A stretch of 64,000 nt of DNA from contig JBANAY010000003.1 of the NCBI GenBank assembly GCA_037952775.1, forward strand, positions 12,338,001 to 12,402,000, read 5' to 3'. This document shows positions 27,077 through 41,527 of the stretch, piece after piece; the first letter of the stretch is position 1, and each line of letters opens with the position of its first letter. Position numbers and translations under genes: made by a program. The notes beneath the pieces were generated by a model. It was not told the origin of the DNA, searched no databases, and saw only the letters and a list, made by a program, of their open reading frames with translations. This stretch comes from Clonostachys chloroleuca (taxonomy: Eukaryota; Ascomycota; Sordariomycetes; Hypocreales; Bionectriaceae).

Positions 27077-28390
27077 GGCCGCCGTTCTGAAGGTGGCGCC
27101 GCAGGCGCAGGCAGTCAGTTCAATCGAGTGTGAGTGAAGCGAGATGTCGTCTATTCACGAGATTCAGAGCCGAGTGTGGTTGACGTTGACATATTTTGGC
27201 GCGCCCAATTGTCCGAATGAAACTAGCCCTGCAAAGCATGGCACAAGCTAGGAAAAAGAAAGGAAAAAGCGGAAAGAACAGTGTAGCGTTTCAAGAGAGT
27301 GCGATTCGAAGATAGGAACCTGGCCTGAGACGGGACGGGCCTGTAAGACGAAAGGGAGAGGACGAAGAGAAAGAAGTAGGACAAAATTGCGAGCGAGCGG
27401 ATGGGAGAGCAGACGAGCTGCTGGCAAACAGGCCGACGCAAATTGGCGATCTACCTCCCTCTCCGTGGGCAGAGCTGCCCGTTCGATTCGCGAAAGACGA
27501 CAGCGAGCGAAGCAGGTGGATGAAAGAAAAGTTGCCCGTCGCCGGGATCAGGTGGGTAGTAGAAATGAGGTGGGAGCGATCCGTGTGACGTCCTAGCCTG
27601 CCGTGCCTTGGCCACCGGCATTGCGCGTGCTCACACCACCCGACCTCAACTGTAATTAGAGTCTACAGGCGCAGGTGTAGGTTTAGCTACAGGCTTCGTA
27701 CAGCGCTATCCACCACACCCGCGAGCAATACGTGCGGTCCGAGACACCACGTTTCTCCATGTCCCATCCATTTCCCCGTGCCATCTCCCACCTAATCTGT
27801 CCTGCGGTGCCACCCGTCGCGAGCCAGCCAGAAACCTGGTCCGGCGACTATCCCAGCCCAATGCAACCCACATGGCCACCTTATCAGCTAGCTCATTAGC
27901 TGCGTGGGCCAATTGCCTGTGGTGCTCAGCCGCACACAGCCGCCACATCCCGTCCAGCCAAGCAGGTCTGGGCCTTTCCTGTTCCACCAACTGGCAGCAC
28001 TTGGTGGGTAACTACATCGAGTCCTTGGAAGTGCCACTCAGGGTTTCCAAAAGGCCTTATCAAGAGAGACCTTCGCCATAGTCATAGATTAATTGTCCCA
28101 GAATGTGTGACTAGCCATATTTAAACAAAGAAGAGTATAATCTATTTGGTCTTAGGGTATCAGATCAGTGCAATAGGAATTCTAAACAGTCGCTCCACCA
28201 AGATCATCCAGTATCGTGGCTTCCTCGAGAAGAACCACACTGATGCTATACTAATATATATTTAAAGAATGAAACAACAAGGATAGAACAAGCAAAAACA
28301 AAGCTTTGTCTACAGACGTTTCTCCCCTCTCTCAACTGAGCATCATCATCGTACACACACATATACATACTTTCGTCCCCTGTATTCGTC
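27077..28390. other. Intergenic region upstream of the membrane-protein gene
   Basis: About 1.3 kb. The right 300 bp are AT-richer and should include the 3' end of dynein heavy chain; the left part is the promoter of the membrane-protein gene. No gene is supported. Confidence 0.65.
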
Positions 28391-31300
28391 TTACGAATCT
28401 ATCACAAGCTGCTCTCCCTCGTCCAAAAGCTCCGTGACCTTGCGAAGATTGCCAATCAGCGCCCGGCCCAGACCAACGAGCAGCAGTTTCTCGGCATTTG
28501 CCGGCAGTCCCAGATAGCTTGGGGGTTCACGCTCAGGCAGCTTGTGAATCCAGGACACAAAGTCTTGAACGCCCGTTCCAGACGGCACAACAAGGCTGCT
28601 TCCATCAGGCCCATCAACAAGTTTGTGATCCACATCATAGGCCTCGGGAACGAGGAATGTGGACACCAGCTGGCCAAGGAGTTTGAAATCACCCTCATCA
28701 TCAATCTTGCCACCGTAGGTTTCCGTGACAAGGTAACGAATCATGTCCCAAGGAATATTTGAAGGTGCAATATTGGTCCTGTTGCCAGCCACCATATCAA
28801 GCCAGGTATCGGCAATGAAAGCAGAGCATTCGTACTATGAAAGAGTCAGCGCTCGTCAAAATCACACATGAAGATATGGGTTATTCGTTGTACTTACATC
28901 GCTGTCGTTGAACTCCCAGAATCCCTTCCAACCAAGATTGGGTGCATATCGCAGCCGTTCCTGAACAACGGCATGCAGGAATGAGAGGAGCAGATACAGT
29001 CTGGTTCTCTCCACAGGGCTCTTGTTGGTCCTTGTCGAAAGTGAGGACATGGAGTCCTTCATGTTGGCCCTGATACCAGCCGGCTGCTCATACATGAGAA
29101 CGCGAGATGCACGCAGAAGATTGACAGGAATCTTCGGGCTGGATTCCATAGACAAGAAGAGTCGGAAATCCTTGTGTGGGTTGAGCGCGTCCATCCGCTT
29201 TTCAAGACTCTGAAGCCAGGTTGGTGCAAGATGCACATTCTTGACAAGAACCCAAGACCCAGTCTGGGCAGCCTCGCTCACGGCTTTGTCGGCACTTGCC
29301 AGTCCTTCGTTGGATCCCATAGCGATATTGGTGCAGCGAACGCCAACCCTCTCTACCAAGCTGTCAACCTTGTAACTGGCGTCAAATCCAGGGCTGGAGA
29401 CAAGCGAGATGGGCAATGTGGCGGCAACTTGGCTGACAGTCTCCTTCAGATCTTCAACTACGTCGAAAATGTCTGGTGAAAAGACCTCGCCAACGAAGCG
29501 TTCAGCCGCAGGCACAAACCGATCCATGCGGAACATCTTGACAAGCAATAGTGATAGCAAGGCTTTGTCGTTGGCCGATGTGTTGTCGCCCCAAATTTGG
29601 GGCACGGATTTCTCGGCCTCTTCTTCGGTGAAGAACTTGTCCCAATCCTCGCTAGAAGGACTGTCCAATGTCGTCTTCAGAGGGGTGAGCTTCCTAGCCT
29701 CCGCAAACGCCTCATCCCTCAGCTCAGGGTTACTTGACATATCCTTGCCTTCGACCGAGCTGTCTAGGATGATATCGATAATCGACTTGTCCATTTGATA
29801 TGGTGTCGCTTGAGCAAGGAGCATACCGAGGGTAATGCGATCCTTCTGAAGTAACCCAAGTGATGTGCGCTTGAAGGTGTTGACAAAGAGATCGCGAACG
29901 ATGATATCACGACGGGCATTGTGGTCGGTCTCACTGGCCAGGTTGGGGTTGTTGTGCAGAACAGACTGGAAGATGTTGAGGAAATACTGAAGAGAAAACT
30001 GGTAAAAATGGTTCAAGAAATGCAGTTGTTCGAGAATAGCAAAGACAGCACTGCAAGACTTGGCAATGACGCTGTACTGCTGCGTGATCTGGTCCACTTC
30101 GGTCATGACGCCTTCAGTGTTGCTCATCTTGGCAGAGATCTCGGCGGCTTCGTTCTTCAATGTTTCAAGCGTCTCAATGACATGGTCGTCATCGAGGATA
30201 TTACCACGAGATTCATTCAGCGACTGGAGCAGACGCTTCTCAAGCTGTCGCAGATGAATCTTGAACTCTCCTTGCAACTTGATAAGATTTGATCGCCTCT
30301 CGTCGACATCAGGTCGCTCTGACTTCAGTACATCGTTAAGGGACTGCGTCTGGAGACTGCTCTGGGTGACTGTGAAGTTGACAAAGGTTGTTCGACTGCA
30401 AATATCGGGGGCAAATGTAGCCGAGGGATCGCGAGTGGAGAGGTACAGCTTGAACGCAGGGGAGAAATCGATCTCTTGTTTTCCAAGCTGGATAAGAACA
30501 CGACCACCAGTTCGTTGGTATTCCTTGTTCAAGACGTGGTTCAGCACAGGATCCAAGTACTCAGCATCCTGGATGAGAATAGGATTGCCAAATCGCAGAG
30601 ATGACTCCAGCTGCTTGATAAAAGTATCATCCAAGAAGCTAGTCACCGTCAGGCGCTGGTTCTTGTTCTCCTTCTGCAGGAATTCGGGAATTCGGCCTGT
30701 TGGATCGATGATGAGAGGGTAACGGTTGAAACGCTTCAGAATGATGGCGTTTTCGGTGCATAGGTCATCAACCGGAAGGCCGTTTTGTTGCCAACCCAGA
30801 CGCTCATCAGCGTCAGAGAGATATTCAGTAATGGGGTTTGGCGATTTGTACTGAACACCCGAGAGGTGTAGCTGATGGAACCAGTCCTCAATCATAGACT
30901 TTCGGAACGTTTGGTCGTAGAGACCGCTATATGCCAAGAAGGCTGCGGCGACGAGCACGTCTCCTACCAAGGTACTTATCTGAGTCTCGAAAGACTTGCT
31001 TCCTTCCTCCCATCGTACTCGTTCAGAGGACAGGCTATCAAGAAGACGCACACTGCGGTCGACCTTGAACTGGACCTTGGACATCTCCGATTTGATAGCC
31101 TGCGTCTCACTGATGAGAGCGGCGTATTCGGTCTTGTAGGTGTTGATGCTTGCCTCCAGCTCATTGATGTTGTTCTCAACAGCCTTGGCCTCTGCCTTGG
31201 TCTGCAATGCCTGTTCCTCAAGCTCGGTAACCTCCTGCTTCAACGGGCCAACACGGTCCAGAATGCCGGAGTACTCGACTTGAGCTCTAACCCACTGCAC

Positions 31301-34300
31301 AAGTGGTCCGCATGCCTTCGATGCGCGGTTGACCTTCTCAAAAGTGAACTCGGGGTTGCCCAAGAATTCCTTGTACATCTTGTCTCTGAGGGGCTTGTTC
31401 ATCCTAGCCTCGTTGTCGAAAGCGATAATGCTGGCAATGAAATCATCTTTCCTGACCACACCCAGGACATCTTTCTTCCAATCCGTTGCCTTGTGTCCAA
31501 GAAGTGTGACGACTGCCTCCATCGCCAACTTGACACCTGCGGGAGGACTTCCCATACCTCGCACTTCAACCAACTGCTGTCTTTTAATGTTACTGACACT
31601 CCGCTTGGCTTCCTCCACAGCGGGTTCTGCCTTGGCCAAATCTTCCAACACCACCTTCCTCCGGGAAGCCACCTCGGCCTCCTGCTTCTCGAGTTCGGCC
31701 TGGAACTTGAGTGATATCGTCTTTCTGTGCTCAGCCTCGCGCTGATCGGCCACCATCTTCTGAAGCTTCTCGTTCGCCTCCGCATCCTTCTGTTCCAGCT
31801 GCTTCTTCTTCTCCGCTAAACTGACACGCAGGTCGCGCACCTTGTCTACAGTGTCCCTCAGTTTCTCCAAACCAACGTTGAGATGGCGCTGTTGCTCTTC
31901 CAGATCCTCACGCTTTTCGTTATAAAGCTTGACGTACTGGCCGACAAAGTCCAGGAAATGACGAGGGGTGAGGAATGTCACCTTGCCCTGCTGAGTGTGC
32001 AGTCTCTTGTTGTAACGGTGAAGAGAGTAGTGAATATGAACCATTGAGTTGACAACTGCTTCACGATGGGATGGAGGCAGTTGGAGGCCACGGTAAGCGA
32101 CTGGGATCGTATCAGGAGCCTGGTAACTGGCCTTGTCAAGATCGATCGAATGGGTGAGTTCATGTCCAACCTGGAAGAGGGCTTGATCAGACCAGTCTCC
32201 GAACCAGTTAAGAACGCATCTGTTGAACAAGGCAGGGGAAGTGGCGGCCTTTCCTCCTAGACCATCCTCTGGAGGGTTCATTGTGAATACAACGTGGAGG
32301 TTCTTGACAATCTGCTGGGTGAACCACTTGTACAATTCTTCGGGTGAGTCCAGGTGCAAGTTTTGTCGCTGAGCACCTTCTTTGCAGGCCGTCATGAGTG
32401 CAGCATAGTCGTCGCCCTCGAAGAGACCGGGAACCTCAGCGTTGGCAAGCAGTGTATTCATGCGCTCCAGGAAACCAGAGTCCAGCACGTTGGACTCGTC
32501 CATGATGAAGCAAATCTTTTCACCTTTGCAACCACAGCGTCTAAGCACCTCTCGAAGATCCTCGTCGAAATCCTCACCGGAATATTTGCCGTGAACTTTG
32601 ATCTGGAAGACCCGAAGACCGTTCATCCAGGCAACAAAGCGAGAAAGGGTGGTCTTGCCACTGCCACTCACACCAATGAGAATCAAGTGACCTTGTGGCT
32701 GTCTGAAAACACGATCGATGCGCAGAACATGCTCCAGGACATCATCGAAGAGAATCAGAGGCACATCTACCTCTTCTTCACAGAAAGTCTTGAGTCGAGC
32801 CTTGACAAACTCTCTCAGTTGCTCACGATCAACGGGGACATAGTTCTTGGAAAGCCAGTTGGAGAACAGAATTGGGCCACCAAGTGCCTTCTCCTCTTCA
32901 ATCATTGGGAAGAATTGAAGAGCGATACGTCGAACAGCATCGTCTGTCCACTTCCTCTCTTCCTCTTCGACAAGACGATCCGAAAACAGGCGAAGTGCTT
33001 CATGTGCCCATATGCGAATGAGACCTTCCACAGATAACGTCTCAAGAGGCTTAATGGCCTCATACACACCACGAACCCATCGAGTAAGTTCACGAGGACT
33101 GTAAACATAGTGCGGCTGGATCTTGGGCGTGAACCTTTGCTGTGACTCCAGGTAGAATCGGACCATGGCATGTGTAAGAGCTTCTCCGTAACCGCGAAGA
33201 GATGGTATGATCTTGAGCACGGCAGTATTGAAAGTACCATAAATCTGATTGAGGGACAGCTCACCAGGGTAGTCAACCATGATGAGAGGAGCATGACGCA
33301 AGAATCTAGCTCCAAGAGGGGTACGACCAGCATCGGTCGGAGGGTTACAAGCACCAACGAATTGGATGCGATCCAAGGTGACCCAAGACTTGTCAGATGT
33401 TCTCCAAAAGCCATTGTGCTCAACGAGCTGTCGCAGGAATGAGATGGCCCTCTGGGTGCCGTACTTGTCAGGCGCTGGCAAGTTGATTTCATCGCAGAAG
33501 ACGACAAGCCAGCGGCCAATTTGAGTAGGGGAAAGCATCACACCGTTCAAAGTCTTTCTGTACTCGCAGTATTGTTCAAAGGTCTTGATCAACAGATCTG
33601 GTGTCGTAGCGCTGGAAAAGTTGAGACCGACAACCTCCATGTTGGGCAACTTCCGGAGGGCGCTGAACAAAGTCATCGTTTTACCTGAACCAGGGGGACC
33701 ACAAAGAAGCAATGGCTTATGTTCAGCAAGCCACGAGTAGAGCACATCTTCGTGACGAACAGTATCCAACGTGGGAATAACCACGTCAGTCTGAGTGATG
33801 GAGTGCGTGTTGACCTCGATAGAGGGCACCTGAGCTTGCCATGGAGCCCACTCGGCCTGGGGTAGGGTGACGTCGAAATCGATCAAAGAGCTTGAGCCAT
33901 CCAACGGCGGGGAACCAAAGTTGGCCAAGGCACACACCGCATCGCCGAATGCCTTTCGATCGTTAAGTGGGCAGTCTCCAGTCAAGGCCCAAACCAGGGC
34001 AAGCAGCAGCTTCTTGGAAATGAAAGCCTCAATCTGGTCAGAATCAAGGGGGAAGTCCGGATGTTGACCATTATATTCGATAATATCTCTGACAGCCTTG
34101 TTCAGAAGCGAGAAGAGCGTAGTGAGCACACGAGCAACGGTGTAGTCCATGATGTGGTTGTAAGACATGGCTCGCTCAAGCGCCTGGAGAGCAAAGTTCT
34201 CCTCCGTCAGATACGTTGTGAGAAGATCAGCAACCTCACCCTGCACAGCCAGGGTCTTTGCAGGACTTTGTCCTGTCCCGACACTGTCTTCGTCTAGGTC

Positions 34301-37300
34301 CTCGAAAGGAACGCTACGAAGGGCCTGTAAGTAGTTGGCCACAATCATATCGGAAGTCACAGTGTCCTCGCTGAACCACACCATACCACATCGACTGACG
34401 GTGGCAAGTGTAGCATACTTCAGTGTCTCTACCTCAAACATGATTCGAACGTTGGGTGGGAGGTTGAGACGTTCACCGTTAGGTAGAGTGAGAAGCTTAT
34501 TATCGTCGAGGACACTGTTCAAGTTTTCAACCCACTCGGGATCAACATCACCATCAAAGACGATCCAATGTCGTTTGCCGTCTTCACCACGGAGATTGTC
34601 GACAATCTTACGCAAAATGCTTGTGAATAGACCGTCAGTCCACTCACGTGTGGTTGAGTCAAGGTTACCATATAGGGCTTCCTTGGACATGACCTTGGAG
34701 TCAATAATGTGGGACACGCCCTCAACGCCCTCAACAGCCTGAAGAGCATCAAGCAACAGCCTCCAAGCGACTGACTTTCCTGATCCAGAGTTACCAACCA
34801 TCATCACACCGTGGTGGATCTTCTGAATTTGGTACAGCTGGAGAATCTTGGTCATCCAGACATCCGTGACAACCAAGTGTCGCTCCGCTGCGAGCTTGCG
34901 AATGGCGTCCTCGAGCGCCTGGAGATTGGCTGGTACGTAATCCACACCAGGGAAGCAGTCCTTCTCAATGGTCATCATGATGTCCACATCAGACTTGATA
35001 AGCTTGGGTGCAATAGTCTCCCGAATACTCTGAACAATAATCTCAGGCTCAAAGACTTCCTGAGAATCCCCCTCTGCATCTAAGAGCCTTGCACGCTTCA
35101 AGCCACCAGAGCTGACCAGGACACTCTTCAGTGCACGGAGACCAAAATCGTAGTGGGCTTGTTTAGATAGCTTCTTTGAACACGAGTCAAAGAATGGAAC
35201 TGTCTGCTTGGACAGAGTCTTGGCCTGGTTGAAACCCTGTGAATACAGCATGACTTCGGCAATAAGCTCCTTGTCAGGCTTGGACATGGCAACACTGCGG
35301 AAGAGTTTCTTCAAGTTATCAGGCAAATTTGAACGGCCTGCATAACCCGGGTTCATTGTGATGAAAATGCCAGTGTTCTCATTGACGTGAAGTTGGCGGC
35401 CAATCAAGTCAATCTGCGCTTTGTCATCCTCCACACCTTGCTTCAAGCCAAGCTGAATGTTTTGGATCTGCTGGGAGACAGCAGAAAGAATTCTCTCCTC
35501 AAGACGGTTGAACTCGTCGAAACAACCCCAAGCACCGACCTGGCAAATACCGAGGAAGATACGACCCATGGCCTGGAAGTCGAAAGTGTCGTCGCAGCAG
35601 AAGACAAGAGTGAATCGGCCCAACTGCAGACCAAGGGCCTTGACTGACTCGGTCTTTCCGGTTCCTGCAGGACCGTAAGGCGAACCACCAAGTCGCTGGC
35701 AAAGAGCCTGTGTAAGGGTGAGGAAACATCGGTCCGTCAGTGGGGTTCGGACGAGACGATCGGGAACACCGAGGTACTCGAAGCCATAGTTCAGCTTCGC
35801 GTTGGCCATCTTTACAGCCAGTCGATCAACAAAGTCTCCCTCAGGTACGTACACATATCTCATCTGGAGCTGCCAGAGATAGTGACTCGGAGAGTCGGCC
35901 TTAGCATTGACGAGCTTCTCGACTGTATCTCGCTGGTGCACACACTCCGTAATCATCTGCTCGCACTTCTTGCGCTGGAGAACGTGAAGATCCCCCAGAA
36001 CCGTATCGGCCAGGACGCTGAGAACCTGAACCTCACGGTCAAACAAGGTCTGCAGAGTTTGACCGCCAGCAGCCAGTGAGTTCTCGACTGCTGTCGTCCA
36101 GGCGACTTGAGTGGCAAGCACAACGATTTGACTGGGGAACGCATCCATGAAGGTGACAAGTTGCTCGCGATCAATCTTTTCAGATTCAAAGATGGGCGTG
36201 TATTGCTCCACAGCCTCCGCCAAGAGTTCGGCAAGAGTTGACTTCATACCATTCTCCAACATCGCCAGCCAGTCATTAATTCGAGGCACCTTGGCGAGAG
36301 AAATTTCCTTCTTCAGCCTTACGCTCTCGCCCTCTTTTGACGTAAAGCCTGAGATCACAGTCTCGTCATCCATGATGAGCCCGGACAAACCTGCGAACAT
36401 CTTCTTGAAGTGCTTGGCTATTCGCAACGTATCATTGCTGTTACCAATCATTTCCAAAAGATCTTCGTCACCCACGAAGTAGAATCGTGGGAAGGAGACT
36501 CTTTCCTTCTCAAGATATTCACCCAATGCCTTCTGAATCTTGTTCAGCATTTCTGCCAAACGCTCGAGCGATTTCTGAGCATTCGGGATGTTAAGCACAT
36601 CAAGAACATACGGCGACTTAGCAGCCTTCTTCATGACAGCCATGAACTCGCTATTGATGTTTGCGAACCGTCCGGATTCAATAGGGAGGAGATGCTTGAT
36701 ATCGACGTTGCCAGTGAAAACGCCCTCAAGGTACACCCACTGACGCTGCACATCAATCCATACGTCGAACAAGACGTGAACACGATTCAGCTTGTCCTCC
36801 CAGGAGACTGCCTCTTCTTCGAACTCCTTGTAGTATGGCGAATGTTTCATAGCTTGGAGAGAGTTCAAGTTTTCACTGCATTTGGCAAACAGATCATCCC
36901 AGCCACGGATCAATTTGACCTTGCTCTGGTAGTTGACCATCTCGAGAGCGTAGTTTTGCCATGTCTCGCGAACCTGTTTCAAGAATTCCTCGAGGGCCAT
37001 CTCACCCTGAGCTTGGGCGATGATATCCTTGACAATGACTTCGGTGGCAACCAAGTTGAGGTCCCACACGTCACCAAGAGTCATTGAGCTCGGGGAGAAT
37101 CTCTTTTGCGGCTTAATCTGCTTGTAAATCTTCTGCCAATGGCGTTCCCGGATGGCATCAGACTTCAAATCAGACAGGATCGAGTTAGTTTTTAGCAGGG
37201 AGCGAAGGATTCCCTGGACGTGCTCAAAAGCAGCATACTGTCGCATTCGGCTAGGCATTTCCTTGGTGCTCTTGATGAGGTCGTCAATCTTGGAACGAAT

Positions 37301-40300
37301 CTTTCGCGGCTGAACGGCAGTCCACAAGATATCACGCGTCTCGTTGAGGCTAGACCAAATGGTGGACAGATTCGACCAAACAGATTGGAAGTCTCGGACC
37401 TCCTCAAGGGTGGCGGAAAGTGACATTTCAGGACTGGCGGGAATGTCCAAGGCCTCCTTTGCCTTGGCCACCATTTCCCAGTCGTCCTGGAGCTTGGAAA
37501 TCTTGTTTTCAAAGGCAGTCAAGGTAGCCGAAGCCACATCTGGTTGGATAGTACCAGAGACCGGCTTCTCTTCGTTCCACTGCGCAGCGACCTCTGCAAT
37601 ACGTTCATTCACGAGCTTATCTTCAGCAACAATTTTAGCACGCAAAGCGTCGGTCTGATCCTGCACGATCCTCGACTTCTTCTCCAAAATCTCTCGCAAG
37701 GCCTCCCATTGGCTGTCAATGTGCTCGATGTGAAGCCAGTCATGGGGGAACTGATACCGTTGTCTGACCAATGTAGACTGACCCTGACGGAACATATCAA
37801 TCTCTGGTGCCCACATCTTCACATTGCGTTTGCAGCTTTGCACAACGGTAATGAACTGGACTGCCTGGGCAGTAGAAGAAGCATCTGAGCTCTGAGTCTC
37901 GAGATGTTTACGAGCCTTCTCAATCTCAGCGTTCACCTCGCGCATGCGGTTTCCGAGGCGTGTCGCGAACTTCATCAAGATGTCTCGCTGCCATTGATCA
38001 TACTTGTCGTTAACCTTGGTCTGAACCTGGTAGTAGTCAATTGTGATATGGCCAAACGATCGGCTAACATCCTGCGTGTCAAAGGTAGTGCGGGTCTTGC
38101 GGATATCCTGCAAAAGCTCCAACCAACGCGACAACTGCTCTCCCAGAGCATCATACACTTGCTCAGACTGAAGGTCCCACAACGACTGGAACTGAAGCCA
38201 CTCGTCAACATATCCGCTGATCTCTGACAGCTTCTTTTCTAGGGAAATGTACACTCGTTGAAGGATGCCCGTGCATTCACTGGGTAGGTCTGTGAAGCGA
38301 GTCTCCTCGATGACGGCGGTGTTAAGGCTGAGTTGGTACCGAGTAGCCTTGATCTTTCGCAGATTGCAGACAATACCAAGCCAGTCGTGGAGGTGTTGGA
38401 ACCAGCTGGCCCGGGCAAATTCTAGAGGGGGGTCCAAATAGATGACTTGGTTGCGCATTGCCAACTCAAGGGTCAGAGACTTCATGGAAGGGCCTTCCTG
38501 CTTCTTGCCTTCAACGGGGACAGTGTCATCTTCGAAGGCTGAGATCCAAGCCTGAATAGCAGTTTGAAGGCGCGTGAGAAGAACAGACTGGATCTTGGCA
38601 TTGAGCCCCTCGACCCAAAAGTCCAGGTTGACATATCGCTCCAGGTTCAGCTGATCAACAGCAGACTGGATAGTACTCAAATGAGCCTGTAAAGCCGCGG
38701 TATCGTAGTCACATGTCCCGAGATCTTTGAGCGCCTGCTCAACCGTGACGTAGGTATGACTGAGGGACACGGCCTTGCTCTGCAGGGTCGAAACGGCAGA
38801 AGCGAAACCCCGGATGAACATACCGTGCTTGCTCTCAGTGTTCTTTGTCAAGCCGAGATCAGTGCCTCCAGCGAGAAGTGGTCTTGTTTGTCGCTGATCA
38901 GCGTAGAACAGCTCATGCGAGTTGATAAATGACTCCCATCGCAGAGGCACACCCTCAGCAATCAGCTTATATACGTCATTTCGGTATCCATGGAGCAAAA
39001 CGGCCTCTTCTCCCATAGTAGATATTTGTCGTAAAGTTTGCGAGAGTGTCCTGACACTCTCCATTAGACTAACAGCGTAGGGGTACACACGCTTGGCATC
39101 CTTTGATACTGTGGCAATGATATGGGGAACAGTGTAGGATTGCCATGTGAGGTTTCGGGTCTCCTTGAACAGAGTGATAATCTGAGGATCGAAGTTGACT
39201 GTGAGCTCCAGAATGCCGCCTGCTGATCGAATACGGGCAATGTCAAAGAGCAAGCCCGAAATGGAAATCTTCCTCCTGGTCACGTCCGTAGCCCAGGCTT
39301 CGAAAATCTTTCGTGTTTCGAGCTTTTCCTTGAATTGGTCACTCTCGCGCTGCAGCTTCTCACCCTCGGAGTGAAGTTGCCAGCCAGGTCCAAGCACAGC
39401 TTCCACCTTCTTCATGTACCCATCAAGCTGAAGCTCGATTTGGCGCGCCCAGATGATTGCTCCGGACACAGGAGGAAGGTCGCGAAGTTGAGACATGGCG
39501 TGTGCCTCGGAGTGACCGTACTGCTGCTTGAACCGCTCGTGAAGGCCGTTGATTGCCTGCTTGACATGGTCCATGAGCTGGTTCTGGTATTCTTGAATCG
39601 CACCTCGAATCTTGGGTCGCACAAACAGCGCATTGAATTTGGAGAATACGCGGAACATTTCGTTTGCCGTCTTTGCTGTTCCGAGGCGGTCTCGGAGCCT
39701 GGCAATGATGGAATTCTCAACACGAGTTGTTCGCTCGTTGTAGAGATTTTCAGCCAACACCCAGCGATCCTTGCCCTGTTCACTAACGTCCAACAGGTCG
39801 ACATTCTGCAGCGCATCCCAAGCTTGGTTGACTTCTTCGACAGCATCGACGTCGCCCATTTCCTCGATGACGATTCCGTCAGATCCCGTGGTTTCCGGGA
39901 CGCCTGGGATGGTGGCCCTGGGACCAAGGACATTCACAATCGTTCGCTGCAGCTGCTCATGGTTGTCACGGAAGGTGCTCACGTATCGTATCCTCGTCTC
40001 CAATTCCGAGTGCTTATTGTTGATCTTGATGGGAATAAACTTCTCGTTTCTTCGTCGAGTGACCTCACGAGCCACGTTGGTGAATTCCTTGACTGAGTCC
40101 TCCCAGGTTTTGAAGATCTCGCCGCAGGTCTTCATGATGTGGCGGAACTGCTCGTAGTCCAGATTTACCAGCTCCGTGCCTGGCAGTAATCGGACCAGCA
40201 CATCGTTCAGATCCGCGGAAATGGCTTCAACAAGGGGGAGTGCCCTTCGAATGGGGTAGGGGCAGATCCTCAGCTTCTTGTTCAAATGATGAAAGATCTC

Positions 40301-41527
40301 TCGAATGGCATCCTGCGCCTTGAGAAGAGAAGTGGCAGATAGAAGCTCGTCCAACGGGAAGTCGCGCATAAGCTGGTTGTACTTCTGCACCTTGTCCATG
40401 GCCTCCTTCAACCCAGTGTCCGCCGTGAAGCTCACAGTGGCCTGGAAACGCTTGGCATGCTTGAGGATCTCGAGTGTCAGGAGAACACCCTCACTCCTCA
40501 GTTGGCCCTCAATACCCTCCAGAGCAGACTCCATCGAAAGCCAGAAATTGACTTCCTGACTTGCCGTGTTGAACTCCTGGTTGTGATTCGACCCACTATC
40601 CTTTGTCATCCTGGTGATCCCCTGAATCGACTTGATCCAGGTGTTGACATTGGCCTGAAGCCTGTTCAGGAACGTACTATCCTGCAGTAGGCCGGAAGCA
40701 ATCCCGTCTATCGATGGCCTCGAGTGGCTGGATTCGGCAGTATCGAGCACATTCTGGACGATCGGATGGAAGGTCAACGATATCTCGGGGATGTCGACAT
40801 TTTGTTGCAGGTGAAGCAAGCTCAGCTCCAAATCGTTGAGTCGCTTCTTCGTAACTGGGATTCCCGTCTTCGAATCGACATCCGGCCGACCCCTTGATCC
40901 CGTGATGCCCTGAGATTTGGTATTGGCATCGAAATATGGAACCAGCGCATGATGAACCTGTGAATGGAGAACCTCCCAAGGTGAGAGGGTAGGACCCTGG
41001 TCCGCAACAGCAGCATTAAGAGATGCAGGCCCGGGAAGATTAGTAATGAATATTTGAGAAGTAAGAGGTCTACTCGGATCAATAGGCTGGGGCGTCTTCA
41101 GGAGGATGAGAGAGGCGACAGTGGTGGGAGAAGAGGCGAGCTCGGATGAAATAGTGTAGTAAAACGAAGATGGCACTGGCAAGCATTAGAAAGACCGAAA
41201 TGGAAGCGAACAAGGAAGTGTATTCAATATCCCACCTGCAATGTCGGACCCGTTTTCCACCACGGTGGAGGCGGCAATATCCTTTTGAATGTAGAGAACG
41301 TTTTGGGTGTCGGTAGCGAACCGAGAACAACGGGCAACGGTGTCGGTGTAACGGCTCTTGTGCAGAAGGTTTCCCGCCTGCTCAAGCTCCTCCCGCGTGG
41401 CGCCGAGGGCGATTTGGCACACTGCTGCCAGGTGCTCGATCAGGCGCTCGGGCTCTATGGTCGGGAACTCGGTCGATGCGACATCGTTCGACGGTGTGCC
41501 TGGCACGGTTGGGGAGGTTATCTCCAT
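28391..41527 (-). CDS. nudA: Cytoplasmic dynein heavy chain
   Basis: This is the motor subunit that moves nuclei, endosomes and vesicles toward microtubule minus ends. Three exons are read: 41236-41527, 28898-41175 and 28391-28834, with introns of 60 and 63 bp; together they code for 4337 residues, the normal size for this motor. The N-terminal third is the tail. Four Walker A loops follow in order: GPAGTGKTE (AAA1), GNSGSGKSV (AAA2), GPPGSGKTM (AAA3) and GVSGSGKTT (AAA4). The antiparallel coiled-coil stalk lies between AAA4 and AAA5, encoded at about 31000-31950. AAA1 carries the classic GCFDEFNR Walker B and AAA3 has FCDEINLP. The protein ends [12 protein letters not shown]. The middle exon is 12.3 kb without an intron. 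No disruption is seen. The start [10 protein letters not shown] is the first methionine of the N-terminal exon. Confidence 0.98.

Noticed and set aside
30875..31714. 279-codon plus-strand frame inside dynein
   Set aside because: Long antisense frames are expected across a 12-kb GC-balanced coding exon; the minus strand is unambiguously dynein.
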